This document shows, piece after piece, positions 1 to 5,979 of a stretch of 13,492 nt of DNA. How positions within the stretch are numbered: position 1 is the stretch's first letter; every line of letters starts with the position of its first letter. The position numbers were made by a program, and so were the translations under genes. The DNA comes from a bacterium (GTDB taxonomy: Bacteria; Patescibacteriota; Minisyncoccia; Phycocordibacterales; UBA1550): assembly GCA_021812665.1 (NCBI GenBank), contig JAKAMX010000017.1, forward strand, positions 1-13,492. The letters run 5' to 3'. The notes under the pieces are model-generated. The model saw only the letters and a list, made by a program, of their open reading frames with translations. It was not told the origin of the DNA and made no database searches.

Positions 1-1
1 C

Positions 2-571
2 ATTGCTGTTGGGGGCAGTGTTAAAGATAGCGCAAAAGAAGGAGTCACTGCCCTAAAGAATCTTGGCGTCGAAGTTGTCATTCTCACTGGTGACAACCAG
101 AGAACAGCAAATGCTATCGGCGGAAGTCTCGGAATTGATAGAATTTTGGCCGAGGTTCTGCCAGATCAAAAAGAAGCTGAAGTTCGAAAGATTCAAGCAG
201 AAGGCAAGGTTGTGGCAATGGTGGGAGATGGGATCAATGATGCGCCCGCTCTTGCTGCAGCGGATGTTGGGATCGCCATGGGAACAGGAACTGATGTTGC
301 TATTGAAGCGGCAGATATTACGCTCATCAACAAAGATTTGAAATCAGTTGCTGCAGCTATCGTTCTGTCAAAAAAGACAATGCGAACAATCAGGATGAAC
401 CTGTTCTGGGCCTTTAGCTACAACGTGATTCTTATCCCTGTGGCTATGGGGGCGCTGTACCCATTCTTCCACTTGTTGCTCAATCCAATTTTTGCGTCGA
501 TAGCGATGGCGACCAGCTCGATCTCAGTGGTTTCGAATTCGCTTCTTCTAAAAAGAAAGAAAATTGTGTAA
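2..571 (+). CDS. copA: Copper-translocating P1B-type ATPase, C-terminal fragment (5' end outside window)
   Basis: This is the last 189 residues of a heavy-metal P-type ATPase, read in the frame that is open from base 2; the ATG at 146 is internal, not a start. Visible in order: the TGDN motif of the P domain (about residues 29-32 of the fragment), the hinge motif GDGINDAPAL (75-84), and two C-terminal membrane helices. The first helix holds Tyr-Asn (140-141) and the second holds MATSS followed by a V..NSL run (169-181). In P1B ATPases this TM7 YN plus TM8 MxxSS pattern defines the Cu(+)-exporting P1B-1 group, so the enzyme should pump Cu(+) out across the cytoplasmic membrane using ATP. The usual AVAD just before the P-domain helix reads AVGGSVK here, a mild deviation. 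Actuator domain, CPC motif and any metal-binding domain lie upstream of the window. Silver export is possible; family assignment is firm. Confidence 0.93.
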   Translation: MAVGGSVKDSAKEGVTALKNLGVEVVILTGDNQRTANAIGGSLGIDRILAEVLPDQKEAEVRKIQAEGKVVAMVGDGINDAPALAAADVGIAMGTGTDVAIEAADITLINKDLKSVAAAIVLSKKTMRTIRMNLFWAFSYNVILIPVAMGALYPFFHLLLNPIFASIAMATSSISVVSNSLLLKRKKIV

Positions 572-595
572 AATTGTGGTAGACATTGTACAAAC

Positions 596-636
596 AATAA
601 ACAGAAAGCCGCCCCTTGGGCGGCTTTCTGTTTATT
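596..636. terminator. Bidirectional intrinsic terminator
   Basis: A 19-bp perfect inverted repeat (596-614 with 618-636), GC-rich core GCCGCCC, 3-nt loop. A-runs on the left arm and T-runs on the right give a U-tract on both strands. It lies 24 nt past the copA stop and 3 nt past the stop of the convergent miniprotein gene, so it should end both transcripts. Confidence 0.92.
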
Positions 637-639
637 AAA

Positions 640-786
640 CTACTTTTTTGAGATATTTTGCCAAAGCCAAATTCCAGCGAGCACAAGATCGACAAGAACC
701 ACCAAACAGATGAGCGCGCCAAAGATCCCAAATCCACCGCCCATCATACTCCACCCACCGTCGTATCCATATCCATATCCCATCAT
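640..786 (-). CDS. 48-aa Tyr/Gly/Met-rich single-helix membrane miniprotein
   Basis: A short gene on the minus strand, convergent with copA. The protein begins MMGYGYGYDGGWSMMGGG, then has one strongly hydrophobic helix (about residues 19-42, ending in WLW) and a short polar KK tail, TAG stop. It is too small for most ORF callers, yet it is flanked by a proper terminator and a plausible promoter. The short tandem repeat GGATAT underlies the Tyr-Gly repeat. Small membrane proteins with an N-terminal MMG/Gly-rich stretch are, from memory, common near copper exporters in Patescibacteria and other bacteria; no function is established. Methionines and aromatic residues outside the membrane could bind Cu(+) or be involved in CopA assembly, but that is guesswork. 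The ATG at 783 (second Met) is an equally possible start. Longer ORFs overlapping this stretch (658-867 plus, 480-737 minus) lack any family resemblance. Confidence 0.7.
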   Translation of the reverse strand: MMGYGYGYDGGWSMMGGGFGIFGALICLVVLVDLVLAGIWLWQNISKK

Positions 787-798
787 AGTATGTTAATG

Positions 799-833
799 AT
801 TATGTACGTATTGATAATAAGTATACAAGTATA
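799..833 (-). promoter_or_regulatory. Predicted promoter with palindromic operator for the miniprotein gene
   Basis: On the minus strand, TTGTAT (828-823) and CATAAT (804-799) are spaced by 18 bp and sit 12 nt before the miniprotein ATG. The -35 box is inside a 12-bp inverted repeat, TATAC-AA-GTATA (822-833), the right place for a repressor to block RNA polymerase. Whether a copper-responsive regulator binds it is unknown. Confidence 0.4.
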
Positions 834-896
834 TGGTATCGCTCTGTATATATTTTGTCTAGCGTAATATTTGCATTTGATGTGCTAGTCGAAAGC

Positions 897-925
897 TTGC
901 AAACGATGTCTCGGGTAGTTAAGAT
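897..925 (+). promoter_or_regulatory. Predicted sigma70-type promoter of the GH18 gene (leaderless)
   Basis: TTGCAA (897-902), 17-bp spacer, TAAGAT (920-925), then six bases before the ATG at 932. Transcription should start at or next to the ATG, and no Shine-Dalgarno sequence is present. Confidence 0.6.
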
Positions 926-931
926 GCAGAT

Positions 932-2167
932 ATGTTCAAATTTTTATCAAGAATTGTCCTTTTGTTGGTAGTAATCTTCGGCTCTTTTAGCGTGACAGGG
1001 AACGCGAAGGCAGCAACGTCTGCGCCTCAAAAAGTGGTCAAAAAAGTACCGTCTTTCTTCGAGGTGTCAGGATGGATTCCATACTGGCGAAAAGCGACCG
1101 GTACTACAGAGACGCTTGCGCATATCGATACGTTTCGAGAGATAAATCCATTTGGATTTACGGTGAAAAATGATGGCACGCTTTTTGATGCCGCAAAGAT
1201 AGGCGAAGAGCCGTGGACGACACTCATTGCGAAGGCGAAGCAGAAAAATATTCGTGTCGTGCCTACTGTCATGTGGAGCCATGCCGAAGTGATGGACAGT
1301 GTTTTGAGAAACGCAAAAAAACGTCAGGCGCTTGAGGATGAGATTGTTGCGATGGTAAAAGATAATGGTTTCGATGGCGTTGACATTGACTTCGAAGGGA
1401 AAAAGGCTGAAACGAAAAAGTTTTTCTCATTATTTTTGAAAGGTCTGCACATGCGTCTTGGTTCAAAGAAGTGGCTCGATTGCACGATCGAAGCGCGAAC
1501 ACCACTTGAGTCACGGTACGATACGATTCCAAAAGATATTCAATACGCAAACGACTTTGTCGCAATCAATGCATACTGCGATCGTGTACGTATCATGGCG
1601 TACGACCAGGGGACTATCGATATTGTCTTAAACCGTGCGCGCACCGCACCATATATCCCCGTTGCTGATCCTGCATGGGTTGCTAAGTCAGTTGAACTTG
1701 CTGCAAAAACTATTTCAAAAAAGAAAATTGTCATCGGCATCGCCACTTATGGATATGAATACGAGATGACAAAACTATCTGAGTACGGATATCGTTATGA
1801 TGTGCAATGGGCGTTTAATCCCAAGTATGCAATCGATTTGGCTGCATCGCTTGGCATCACTCCGCAAAGAAATGCTTCGGGTGAAATGAGTTTTATGTAT
1901 CGACCAACCGCTGCTCCTGTGCCGCCATCTACATCTAACGATCCAGCAACAGATTCTGGTGCGGCAAACGTCGCAACCGTTCTCACTGGCATCGCGCAAG
2001 ATGCGCCCAATGAAACCATTACTGGCCCCGTGAACATTGTTTGGTGGTCTGATGCAAAAGCAATAAAAGACAAGGTTGATTTGGCAAAAAAGCTTGGTGT
2101 TAGGGGTGTTGCTATCTTCAAAATTGATGGGGGAATGGATCCGGCTGCGTGGGCTATCCTCAAGTAA
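932..2167 (+). CDS. Secreted GH18-family glycoside hydrolase-like protein
   Basis: A 411-aa exported protein. Residues 1-28 form a signal peptide (KFLSR, hydrophobic stretch, likely cleavage after NAKA). From about residue 43 (VSGWIPYW) it follows the GH18 TIM barrel seen in chitinases and in the YaaH/SleL cell-wall lytic enzymes. The catalytic DxxDxDxE motif is complete as DGVDIDFE (148-155), with Glu155 the expected acid and Asp153 the assisting residue. MAYDQ (222-226) supplies the substrate-pocket Tyr-Asp, and a late WW (371-372) fits the Trp at the base of the -1 site. Residues 325-365 are a Pro/Ser/Thr/Ala/Asn-rich insert between the last barrel strands. The likely role is hydrolysis of GlcNAc-containing glycan, peptidoglycan or host-surface polysaccharide outside the membrane; substrate cannot be told from sequence. 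The start is supported by the -10 box six bases upstream. It is a single gene in front of msrA with an 18-nt gap. Confidence 0.88.
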   Translation: MFKFLSRIVLLLVVIFGSFSVTGNAKAATSAPQKVVKKVPSFFEVSGWIPYWRKATGTTETLAHIDTFREINPFGFTVKNDGTLFDAAKIGEEPWTTLIAKAKQKNIRVVPTVMWSHAEVMDSVLRNAKKRQALEDEIVAMVKDNGFDGVDIDFEGKKAETKKFFSLFLKGLHMRLGSKKWLDCTIEARTPLESRYDTIPKDIQYANDFVAINAYCDRVRIMAYDQGTIDIVLNRARTAPYIPVADPAWVAKSVELAAKTISKKKIVIGIATYGYEYEMTKLSEYGYRYDVQWAFNPKYAIDLAASLGITPQRNASGEMSFMYRPTAAPVPPSTSNDPATDSGAANVATVLTGIAQDAPNETITGPVNIVWWSDAKAIKDKVDLAKKLGVRGVAIFKIDGGMDPAAWAILK

Positions 2168-2170
2168 TTT

Positions 2171-2179
2171 TGATATACT
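2171..2179 (+). promoter_or_regulatory. Extended -10 promoter of msrA (leaderless)
   Basis: TG-A-TATACT (2171-2179) is an extended -10 element followed by exactly six bases and the msrA ATG at 2186. No convincing -35 box is seen, as is usual when the TGn extension is present. It lies just after the GH18 stop codon. Confidence 0.6.
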
Positions 2180-2185
2180 TGGGTA

Positions 2186-2734
2186 ATGAATACACCTAAA
2201 GAAGTTGTTGCTTTTGGTGGCGGTTGTTTCTGGTGCACTGAAGCTGTTTTCAAAATGTTGAAAGGCGTTACTGCTGTGTTGCCTGGATACGCAGGAGGCA
2301 CCGTGCCAAACCCGACTTACGAACAAGTCTCTAATGGGCGTACAGGGCATGCTGAGGTGGCTTGGCTAGAGTACGATCCTGTACTCATTTCGCTGGAAGA
2401 TCTTTTGTCTGTCTTTTTTACTGCGCACGATGCGACAACACTCAATCGACAAGGAAACGATGTTGGTACTCAGTATCGCTCTGTAATTTTTTATACGACC
2501 GACGAGCAAAAAGAAAAAGCCGAGCAATATATCCGAGAAATAAACGAATCAACACAAGAAGGGAAGCCGATTGTTACCGAGGTGAAAAAACTCGACGCTT
2601 TTTATCCTGCAGAGGATTATCATAAAAATTATTTTGAGCACCACAAAGATGATATGTATTGTCAGTTGGTCATTAATCCAAAATTGAAAAAAGTCGAAGA
2701 ACATTTTGCTAACTTACTCAAAAAACATGAATAG
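2186..2734 (+). CDS. msrA: Peptide-methionine (S)-S-oxide reductase MsrA
   Basis: A 182-aa cytoplasmic enzyme that reduces the S-epimer of methionine sulfoxide in proteins, with thioredoxin as usual donor. The active-site signature GGGCFWCTEAVF (11-22) is intact: Cys14 is the catalytic sulfenic-acid-forming cysteine, with Phe15 and Trp16 lining the methyl pocket. Cys17 or Cys159 (in YCQLVINPK) could resolve the disulfide. GYAGG (34-38), GHAEV (54-58), the HDATTLNRQGNDVGTQYRS block (81-99) and the YHKNYF segment (145-150) are all typical of the family, and the length is normal. No signal peptide, so it acts in the cytoplasm. The last eight bases overlap the start of msrB (ATGAATAG), so the two should be translationally coupled. 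Its promoter is the extended -10 six bases upstream, implying a leaderless message. Confidence 0.97.
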   Translation: MNTPKEVVAFGGGCFWCTEAVFKMLKGVTAVLPGYAGGTVPNPTYEQVSNGRTGHAEVAWLEYDPVLISLEDLLSVFFTAHDATTLNRQGNDVGTQYRSVIFYTTDEQKEKAEQYIREINESTQEGKPIVTEVKKLDAFYPAEDYHKNYFEHHKDDMYCQLVINPKLKKVEEHFANLLKKHE

Positions 2735-3122
2735 CGATCAGATACCAAAGACAGAGGACGAATTTAAAGCGAAGCTCACACCCGAGGAATACAAAGTTCT
2801 TCGAGAAAAGGGAACAGAGATGCCTTTTAGTGGTACGTATGTGCACGAAACCAAAACGGGAATGTATCTCTGCAAGGCTTGTGGAAACCCGCTCTTTTCT
2901 TCTGATGCCAAATTTGATTCGGGTACCGGGTGGCCTAGTTTTGATCAGGCTCTTCCTGGTGCGGTGCGCGAAATCCCTGACACAACCATGGGTATGGTGA
3001 GAACAGAAATCGTGTGCGCACGATGTGGGTCACATCTCGGACATGTATTTAACGATGGGCCAACAGAAACCGGAAAGCGTTACTGTATGAATTCTGTGTG
3101 TCTTGATTTGAACACGCAATAG
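2727..3122 (+). CDS. msrB: Peptide-methionine (R)-S-oxide reductase MsrB
   Basis: A 131-aa enzyme that reduces the R-epimer of methionine sulfoxide, complementing MsrA. It carries the structural zinc site as two CxxC pairs (Cys49/Cys52 in CKACG and Cys97/Cys100 in CARCG), the substrate loop GTGWPSF (67-73), HLGHVFNDGP (103-112) and the catalytic RYCMNS (118-123) with Cys120. MsrB proteins often end RYCxNSxxLxF; here VCLDL brings in an extra cysteine (Cys125). I chose ATG 2727 over the in-frame TTG at 2706: it sits inside the ATGAATAG overlap with the msrA stop, and the extra seven residues have no family match. No Shine-Dalgarno is visible, so translation probably depends on termination-reinitiation from msrA. 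The two genes form a two-gene operon; in many bacteria they are fused into one protein. Confidence 0.96.
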   Translation: MNSDQIPKTEDEFKAKLTPEEYKVLREKGTEMPFSGTYVHETKTGMYLCKACGNPLFSSDAKFDSGTGWPSFDQALPGAVREIPDTTMGMVRTEIVCARCGSHLGHVFNDGPTETGKRYCMNSVCLDLNTQ

Positions 3123-3142
3123 GATGGCCGCAGCAATGATCC

Positions 3143-3171
3143 TTCGGTTTTGTTCATTCTGGTGATACAGT
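3143..3171 (+). promoter_or_regulatory. Predicted promoter of the PIF1-like helicase gene
   Basis: TTCGGT (3143-3148), 17-bp spacer and TACAGT (3166-3171) with a TGn extension (3163-3165). The ATG lies nine bases further on, giving a leader of about three bases. The -35 match is weak. Confidence 0.45.
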
Positions 3172-3180
3172 AGTGCCTAT

Positions 3181-4851
3181 ATGACCCAGGACGAAGCGCT
3201 CGAAATACTAAAAACCGGGGTCAATGTCTTTGTTACTGGCCCCGCCGGCAGTGGTAAAACACATCTCGTCAATCAGTATATTCAGTACTTAAATGATAAT
3301 GATATTAGTGTAGCCATAACGGCTTCAACAGGTATCGCGGCAACGCATATGGGGGGTGTCACGATCCACTCGTGGACTGGCATCGGTGTGGCTGCAGATC
3401 TGTCTGACGCTGATATTGATAACCTGGTTGAGAAAGAGTATTTATATAAACGCTATACCAAAGCAAAGGTACTTATCATTGACGAGATTTCAATGCTGCA
3501 CGATTTTCGCTTTGATCTAGTGAATCGAGTGTTTAAAGCGATGAAGCAGAGCGATAAGCCATTTGGTGGAGTCCAGGTTGTTCTCTGTGGTGACTTCTTT
3601 CAATTACCACCGGTTACAAGAGTGGGTGAACCTGAATCTCAGTTTGTGTTTAACTCCGAGGCTTGGAAAGAAGCAAATTTTGCCGTCTGCTATCTCTCGG
3701 AACAATTTCGACAACAGGATGACGCCGCTCTCGCTATTCTCAACGAAATACGCCTAGGAGAAATATCGACGCAAACAATAGAGAACCTCAATAAGCGACG
3801 AAATGTTCGATCCACTAAACATATTACTTCTACAAAGCTATTTACACACAACGTTGATGTTGATGCGCTCAACGACGTTGAATTAGAAAAAATTGATAGC
3901 GGCGAAGTCGTGGAATATAGTATGGAGTCAAAAGGGCGTGATGCACTCGTGCAAGCGCTAAAGAAGTCTTGCCTTGCACCGGAGAAATTGCGTCTCAAAG
4001 TTGGCGCTCGCGTTATGTGCGTAAAAAATAATTTTGAGGCGGGGTATGTAAATGGAACGCTTGGCGTAGTTGTTTCGTGCAACGGTGAATCGGGCCCAAC
4101 GATTAGAACAACAAAAGGGAAAACAATAACTATCAGCAAGGCGTCATGGAAAATTGAAGAAGATGGCAAAATAAAAGCAGAAATCATGCAATATCCGCTC
4201 CGGCTCGCATGGGCAATCACGGTACACAAGAGTCAGGGAATGAGTCTCGATGCGGTGGAGGTCGATCTCTCAAAATCTTTTGAGTCTGGCATGGGCTACG
4301 TCGCGCTTTCTCGCGTGCGGACACTTGAAGGTCTCACTATTTTGGGAATGAACGAGATGGCACTTCGTGTGCATGAAGGTGTGCAGGAATTTGAAGATGA
4401 AATGAAGGAACTTTCAAGGGATGTTCTTAAACAATTTAAAAAATTAAGCACAAAAGATCGTTTGCGCCTACAAGAAGAATTTCTGGCACGCTCGCGTGGA
4501 TTTAAAAAAGAAAAGAAGCTTGCACCGCACGAGGAAACCGCGCTCCTTATTGCGGAAAAAAAGAGCTTGAGAGATATAGCCAAAGTGAGAGGAGTTACCC
4601 CTGAAACAATTGTTGGTCACATCGAAAAACTTCTCAATGAAGAATCGCGTGTCGATGTGCGCTATTTAAAGCACGAAATGCCGAATGCGCATTTTCTCAA
4701 AATCGAAAAGGCAATAAAAGAACTTCTCAAAAAAGAAAAAGAAATTCGCCTCATGCCGATCAAAAATATCGTCGGGCCTAATGTATCATTTTTAAATATC
4801 CGCCTTGCGCGAGCGCTGTTGGGATACGCTCCAAAAGATGCAGGGAAGTAG
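3181..4851 (+). CDS. PIF1/RecD-like SF1B DNA helicase with C-terminal helix-turn-helix
   Basis: A 556-aa ATP-dependent helicase of the PIF1/RecD2-like group, which moves 5' to 3' on single-stranded DNA and clears stalled forks, structured DNA or R-loops. Motifs in order: Walker A GPAGSGKT (20-27), motif Ia TASTGIAATHMGG (47-59), TIHSW (61-65), Walker B LIIDEISM (98-105), motif III CGDFFQLPPV (136-145), SEQFRQ (173-178), the 2B/SH3-like segment with LKVGARVMCVKN (272-283) and GYVNGTLG (288-295), motif V TVHKSQGMSLD (347-357) and motif VI YVALSRVR (373-380). After about residue 450 comes TALLIAEKKSLRDIAKVRGV, which resembles the HTH_40-type domain at the end of RecQ/YpbB-like helicases and probably binds duplex DNA. 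ATG 3181 puts the Walker A at the usual distance from the N-terminus. It stands alone, 58 bp after msrB, with its own promoter. Confidence 0.92.
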   Translation: MTQDEALEILKTGVNVFVTGPAGSGKTHLVNQYIQYLNDNDISVAITASTGIAATHMGGVTIHSWTGIGVAADLSDADIDNLVEKEYLYKRYTKAKVLIIDEISMLHDFRFDLVNRVFKAMKQSDKPFGGVQVVLCGDFFQLPPVTRVGEPESQFVFNSEAWKEANFAVCYLSEQFRQQDDAALAILNEIRLGEISTQTIENLNKRRNVRSTKHITSTKLFTHNVDVDALNDVELEKIDSGEVVEYSMESKGRDALVQALKKSCLAPEKLRLKVGARVMCVKNNFEAGYVNGTLGVVVSCNGESGPTIRTTKGKTITISKASWKIEEDGKIKAEIMQYPLRLAWAITVHKSQGMSLDAVEVDLSKSFESGMGYVALSRVRTLEGLTILGMNEMALRVHEGVQEFEDEMKELSRDVLKQFKKLSTKDRLRLQEEFLARSRGFKKEKKLAPHEETALLIAEKKSLRDIAKVRGVTPETIVGHIEKLLNEESRVDVRYLKHEMPNAHFLKIEKAIKELLKKEKEIRLMPIKNIVGPNVSFLNIRLARALLGYAPKDAGK

Positions 4852-4857
4852 AGCCGT

Positions 4858-4886
4858 TTGCGCCTTGCTGACCTTGGCGCTATGAT
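4858..4886 (+). promoter_or_regulatory. Predicted leaderless promoter of the 291-aa unknown gene
   Basis: TTGCGC (4858-4863), 17-bp spacer, TATGAT (4881-4886), then GTGTTT and the ATG at 4893. The six-base distance favours this ATG over the in-frame GTG at 4887, which directly abuts the -10 box. Confidence 0.6.
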
Positions 4887-4892
4887 GTGTTT

Positions 4893-5768
4893 ATGTCTTT
4901 TGAATCACCAACCTTTCGTCCTAAGCTCGTATCAGAATCAGAATCTCGAAACCCAGAGTATATACATCCTGTTGTTGCGCAAGCTGCTCTCGAGGCAAAT
5001 AAGATCAAAAAAGCAGATGCAATTGACCCAAGGCTTTTTGTGAGTGTGTATGGCGAACATGCCATAGAGCGAGATTTGAAATATGTCGAAGAGAGAAAGC
5101 GAGGATTTGATAGTGAAGATTCTGCGCACAAAAAATGGGCAAGCGTGCTTGAGGTTGTGTTTTATCAGCACGCGGAACAAAGCAATTGGCTTGGTGAAAA
5201 CACTCATACAATTTTAGCTTCTGAGGTTGATGATATTGCAAATGGTATCGATGTTGCCGTGCGTCTCAATGAGTCAGATCGAGCATTTCCCTATTTGGGT
5301 ATGGGCATCGATGTTACCTATGGCACCACAAAAATAAGAGAAAAAGTTAAGAACATTTTTGATGAGATCGACAAAGGCCAGCTCGGTAAGATGCACTATT
5401 TTATGGATCCTGAGTTCGATCAATTTAAAGGCGAGCTTTCAAAGATTCCTCATTTGGTTGTTGGGGTAGAAAGGAGCCATATCATCGAACTCTCGCGACA
5501 GTGGCTTGATGGCGAGAAAAAGGCGCTTGCAAATAATCCTATCCAACTAGTTATATTGCGAGAGATAATGAAACAGCTAAAGCTATTCCGACGCTATGCG
5601 AAGGATATAGGTAGGAAGGATATTGCAGATATTTATTCTGCAGACATAGAAGTGTTTGAGCCTGTTCTCCGTGACAAACAAAAAATGGATATTAGAAATT
5701 ATGAAAACGATCGAGTAGTGAGTGCACTTTGGGACGCACTCAATGAACGCGCGTCACAGAAAAAATAA
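4893..5768 (+). CDS. Hypothetical protein, 291 aa, possible PD-(D/E)XK-like fold
   Basis: I recognise this as a recurrent Parcubacteria-type hypothetical but know no assigned function. It is a soluble, charged protein without signal peptide or membrane segment. The N-terminal third (SPTFRPKLVSES, then IDPRLFVSVYGEHAIERD) is followed by a helical block (EVVFYQHAEQSNWLGE), then a hydrophobic strand pattern GIDVAVRL, about 14 residues, GIDVTYG, and an Ile/Lys helix REKVKNIFDEIDKGQLGKMHYF. Two Asp-bearing strands with a nearby Lys are reminiscent of the PD-(D/E)XK nuclease core, but the second motif reads DVT rather than E-x-K, so it may be a degenerate, non-catalytic member or unrelated. The C-terminal third is helical and charged. 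Start set at ATG 4893 from the -10 box position. The stop TAA directly abuts the ATG of the 54-aa membrane protein, so the two are almost surely co-transcribed. It has no resemblance to an encapsulin shell protein despite similar length. Confidence 0.85.
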   Translation: MSFESPTFRPKLVSESESRNPEYIHPVVAQAALEANKIKKADAIDPRLFVSVYGEHAIERDLKYVEERKRGFDSEDSAHKKWASVLEVVFYQHAEQSNWLGENTHTILASEVDDIANGIDVAVRLNESDRAFPYLGMGIDVTYGTTKIREKVKNIFDEIDKGQLGKMHYFMDPEFDQFKGELSKIPHLVVGVERSHIIELSRQWLDGEKKALANNPIQLVILREIMKQLKLFRRYAKDIGRKDIADIYSADIEVFEPVLRDKQKMDIRNYENDRVVSALWDALNERASQKK

Positions 5769-5933
5769 ATGAACTCAAAATCACTCATTTGGATATTTAT
5801 GACCATTGGGTCAGTCGTCGGCGCATATATTCCGCTTCTTTGGGGTGATAGCGCGCTTTCCTTGTCGTCGGTGATACTCTCAGCAGTGGGTGGTTTTGTA
5901 GGTATATGGGTGGGTTTTAAGCTGGGAAATTGA
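5769..5933 (+). CDS. 54-aa two-helix membrane protein
   Basis: A short gene whose ATG follows the preceding TAA with no gap; its own stop is TGA. The protein starts MNSKSLIWIFMTIGSVVGAY and has two hydrophobic helices (about 5-20 and 33-51) separated by a short loop with PLLWGDS. The second is Gly-rich (AVGGFVGIWVGFK), as in tightly packed helical hairpins. Both ends would face the same side; the positive residues at Lys4 and Lys51 suggest the cytoplasm. Closely similar small proteins are, from memory, widespread in Parcubacteria, annotated only as hypothetical. No Shine-Dalgarno sequence precedes it, so translation is probably by reinitiation after the upstream 291-aa gene. Function unknown. 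Confidence 0.8.
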   Translation: MNSKSLIWIFMTIGSVVGAYIPLLWGDSALSLSSVILSAVGGFVGIWVGFKLGN

Positions 5934-5945
5934 TAGCTGCTTGCT

Positions 5946-5973
5946 TTGTGTTTTAAGGGAAATAGGGTAAGGT
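5946..5973 (+). promoter_or_regulatory. Predicted leaderless promoter of the ABC-F gene
   Basis: TTGTGT (5946-5951), 16-bp spacer, TAAGGT (5968-5973), six bases, ATG 5980. Both boxes are imperfect; the spacing to the ATG matches the other genes of the window. Confidence 0.45.
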
Positions 5974-5979
5974 AGTGCG

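Noticed and set aside
763..785. Short tandem repeat (ATATCC units) as a CRISPR or regulatory repeat
   Set aside because: Only about three units of six bases, fully explained by Tyr-Gly codons of the miniprotein.
822..833. CopY-type cop box
   Set aside because: The CopY consensus is TACAnnTGTA; the palindrome here is TATACAAGTATA, which does not match, so only a generic operator is proposed.
658..867. 69-aa plus-strand open frame between copA and the GH18 gene
   Set aside because: It is antisense to the miniprotein gene, starts inside the region just after the terminator, and has no hydrophobic or family pattern at its start; the minus-strand frame gives a much better protein with promoter and terminator.
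1775..2350. 191-aa and 168-aa open frames on the minus strand
   Set aside because: They run antisense across the GH18 3' end and msrA, show cysteine/serine-rich composition without family resemblance, and the plus-strand genes are certain.
3690..4229. 179-aa minus-strand open frame
   Set aside because: Fully antisense to conserved helicase motifs; Ser/Thr/Phe-rich shadow composition.
4887..5768. Encapsulin shell protein as partner for the EncFtn gene (length near 290 aa)
   Set aside because: No HK97-like pattern, glycine-rich E-loop or typical encapsulin N-terminus is visible; the gene is 5 kb away on the other strand.
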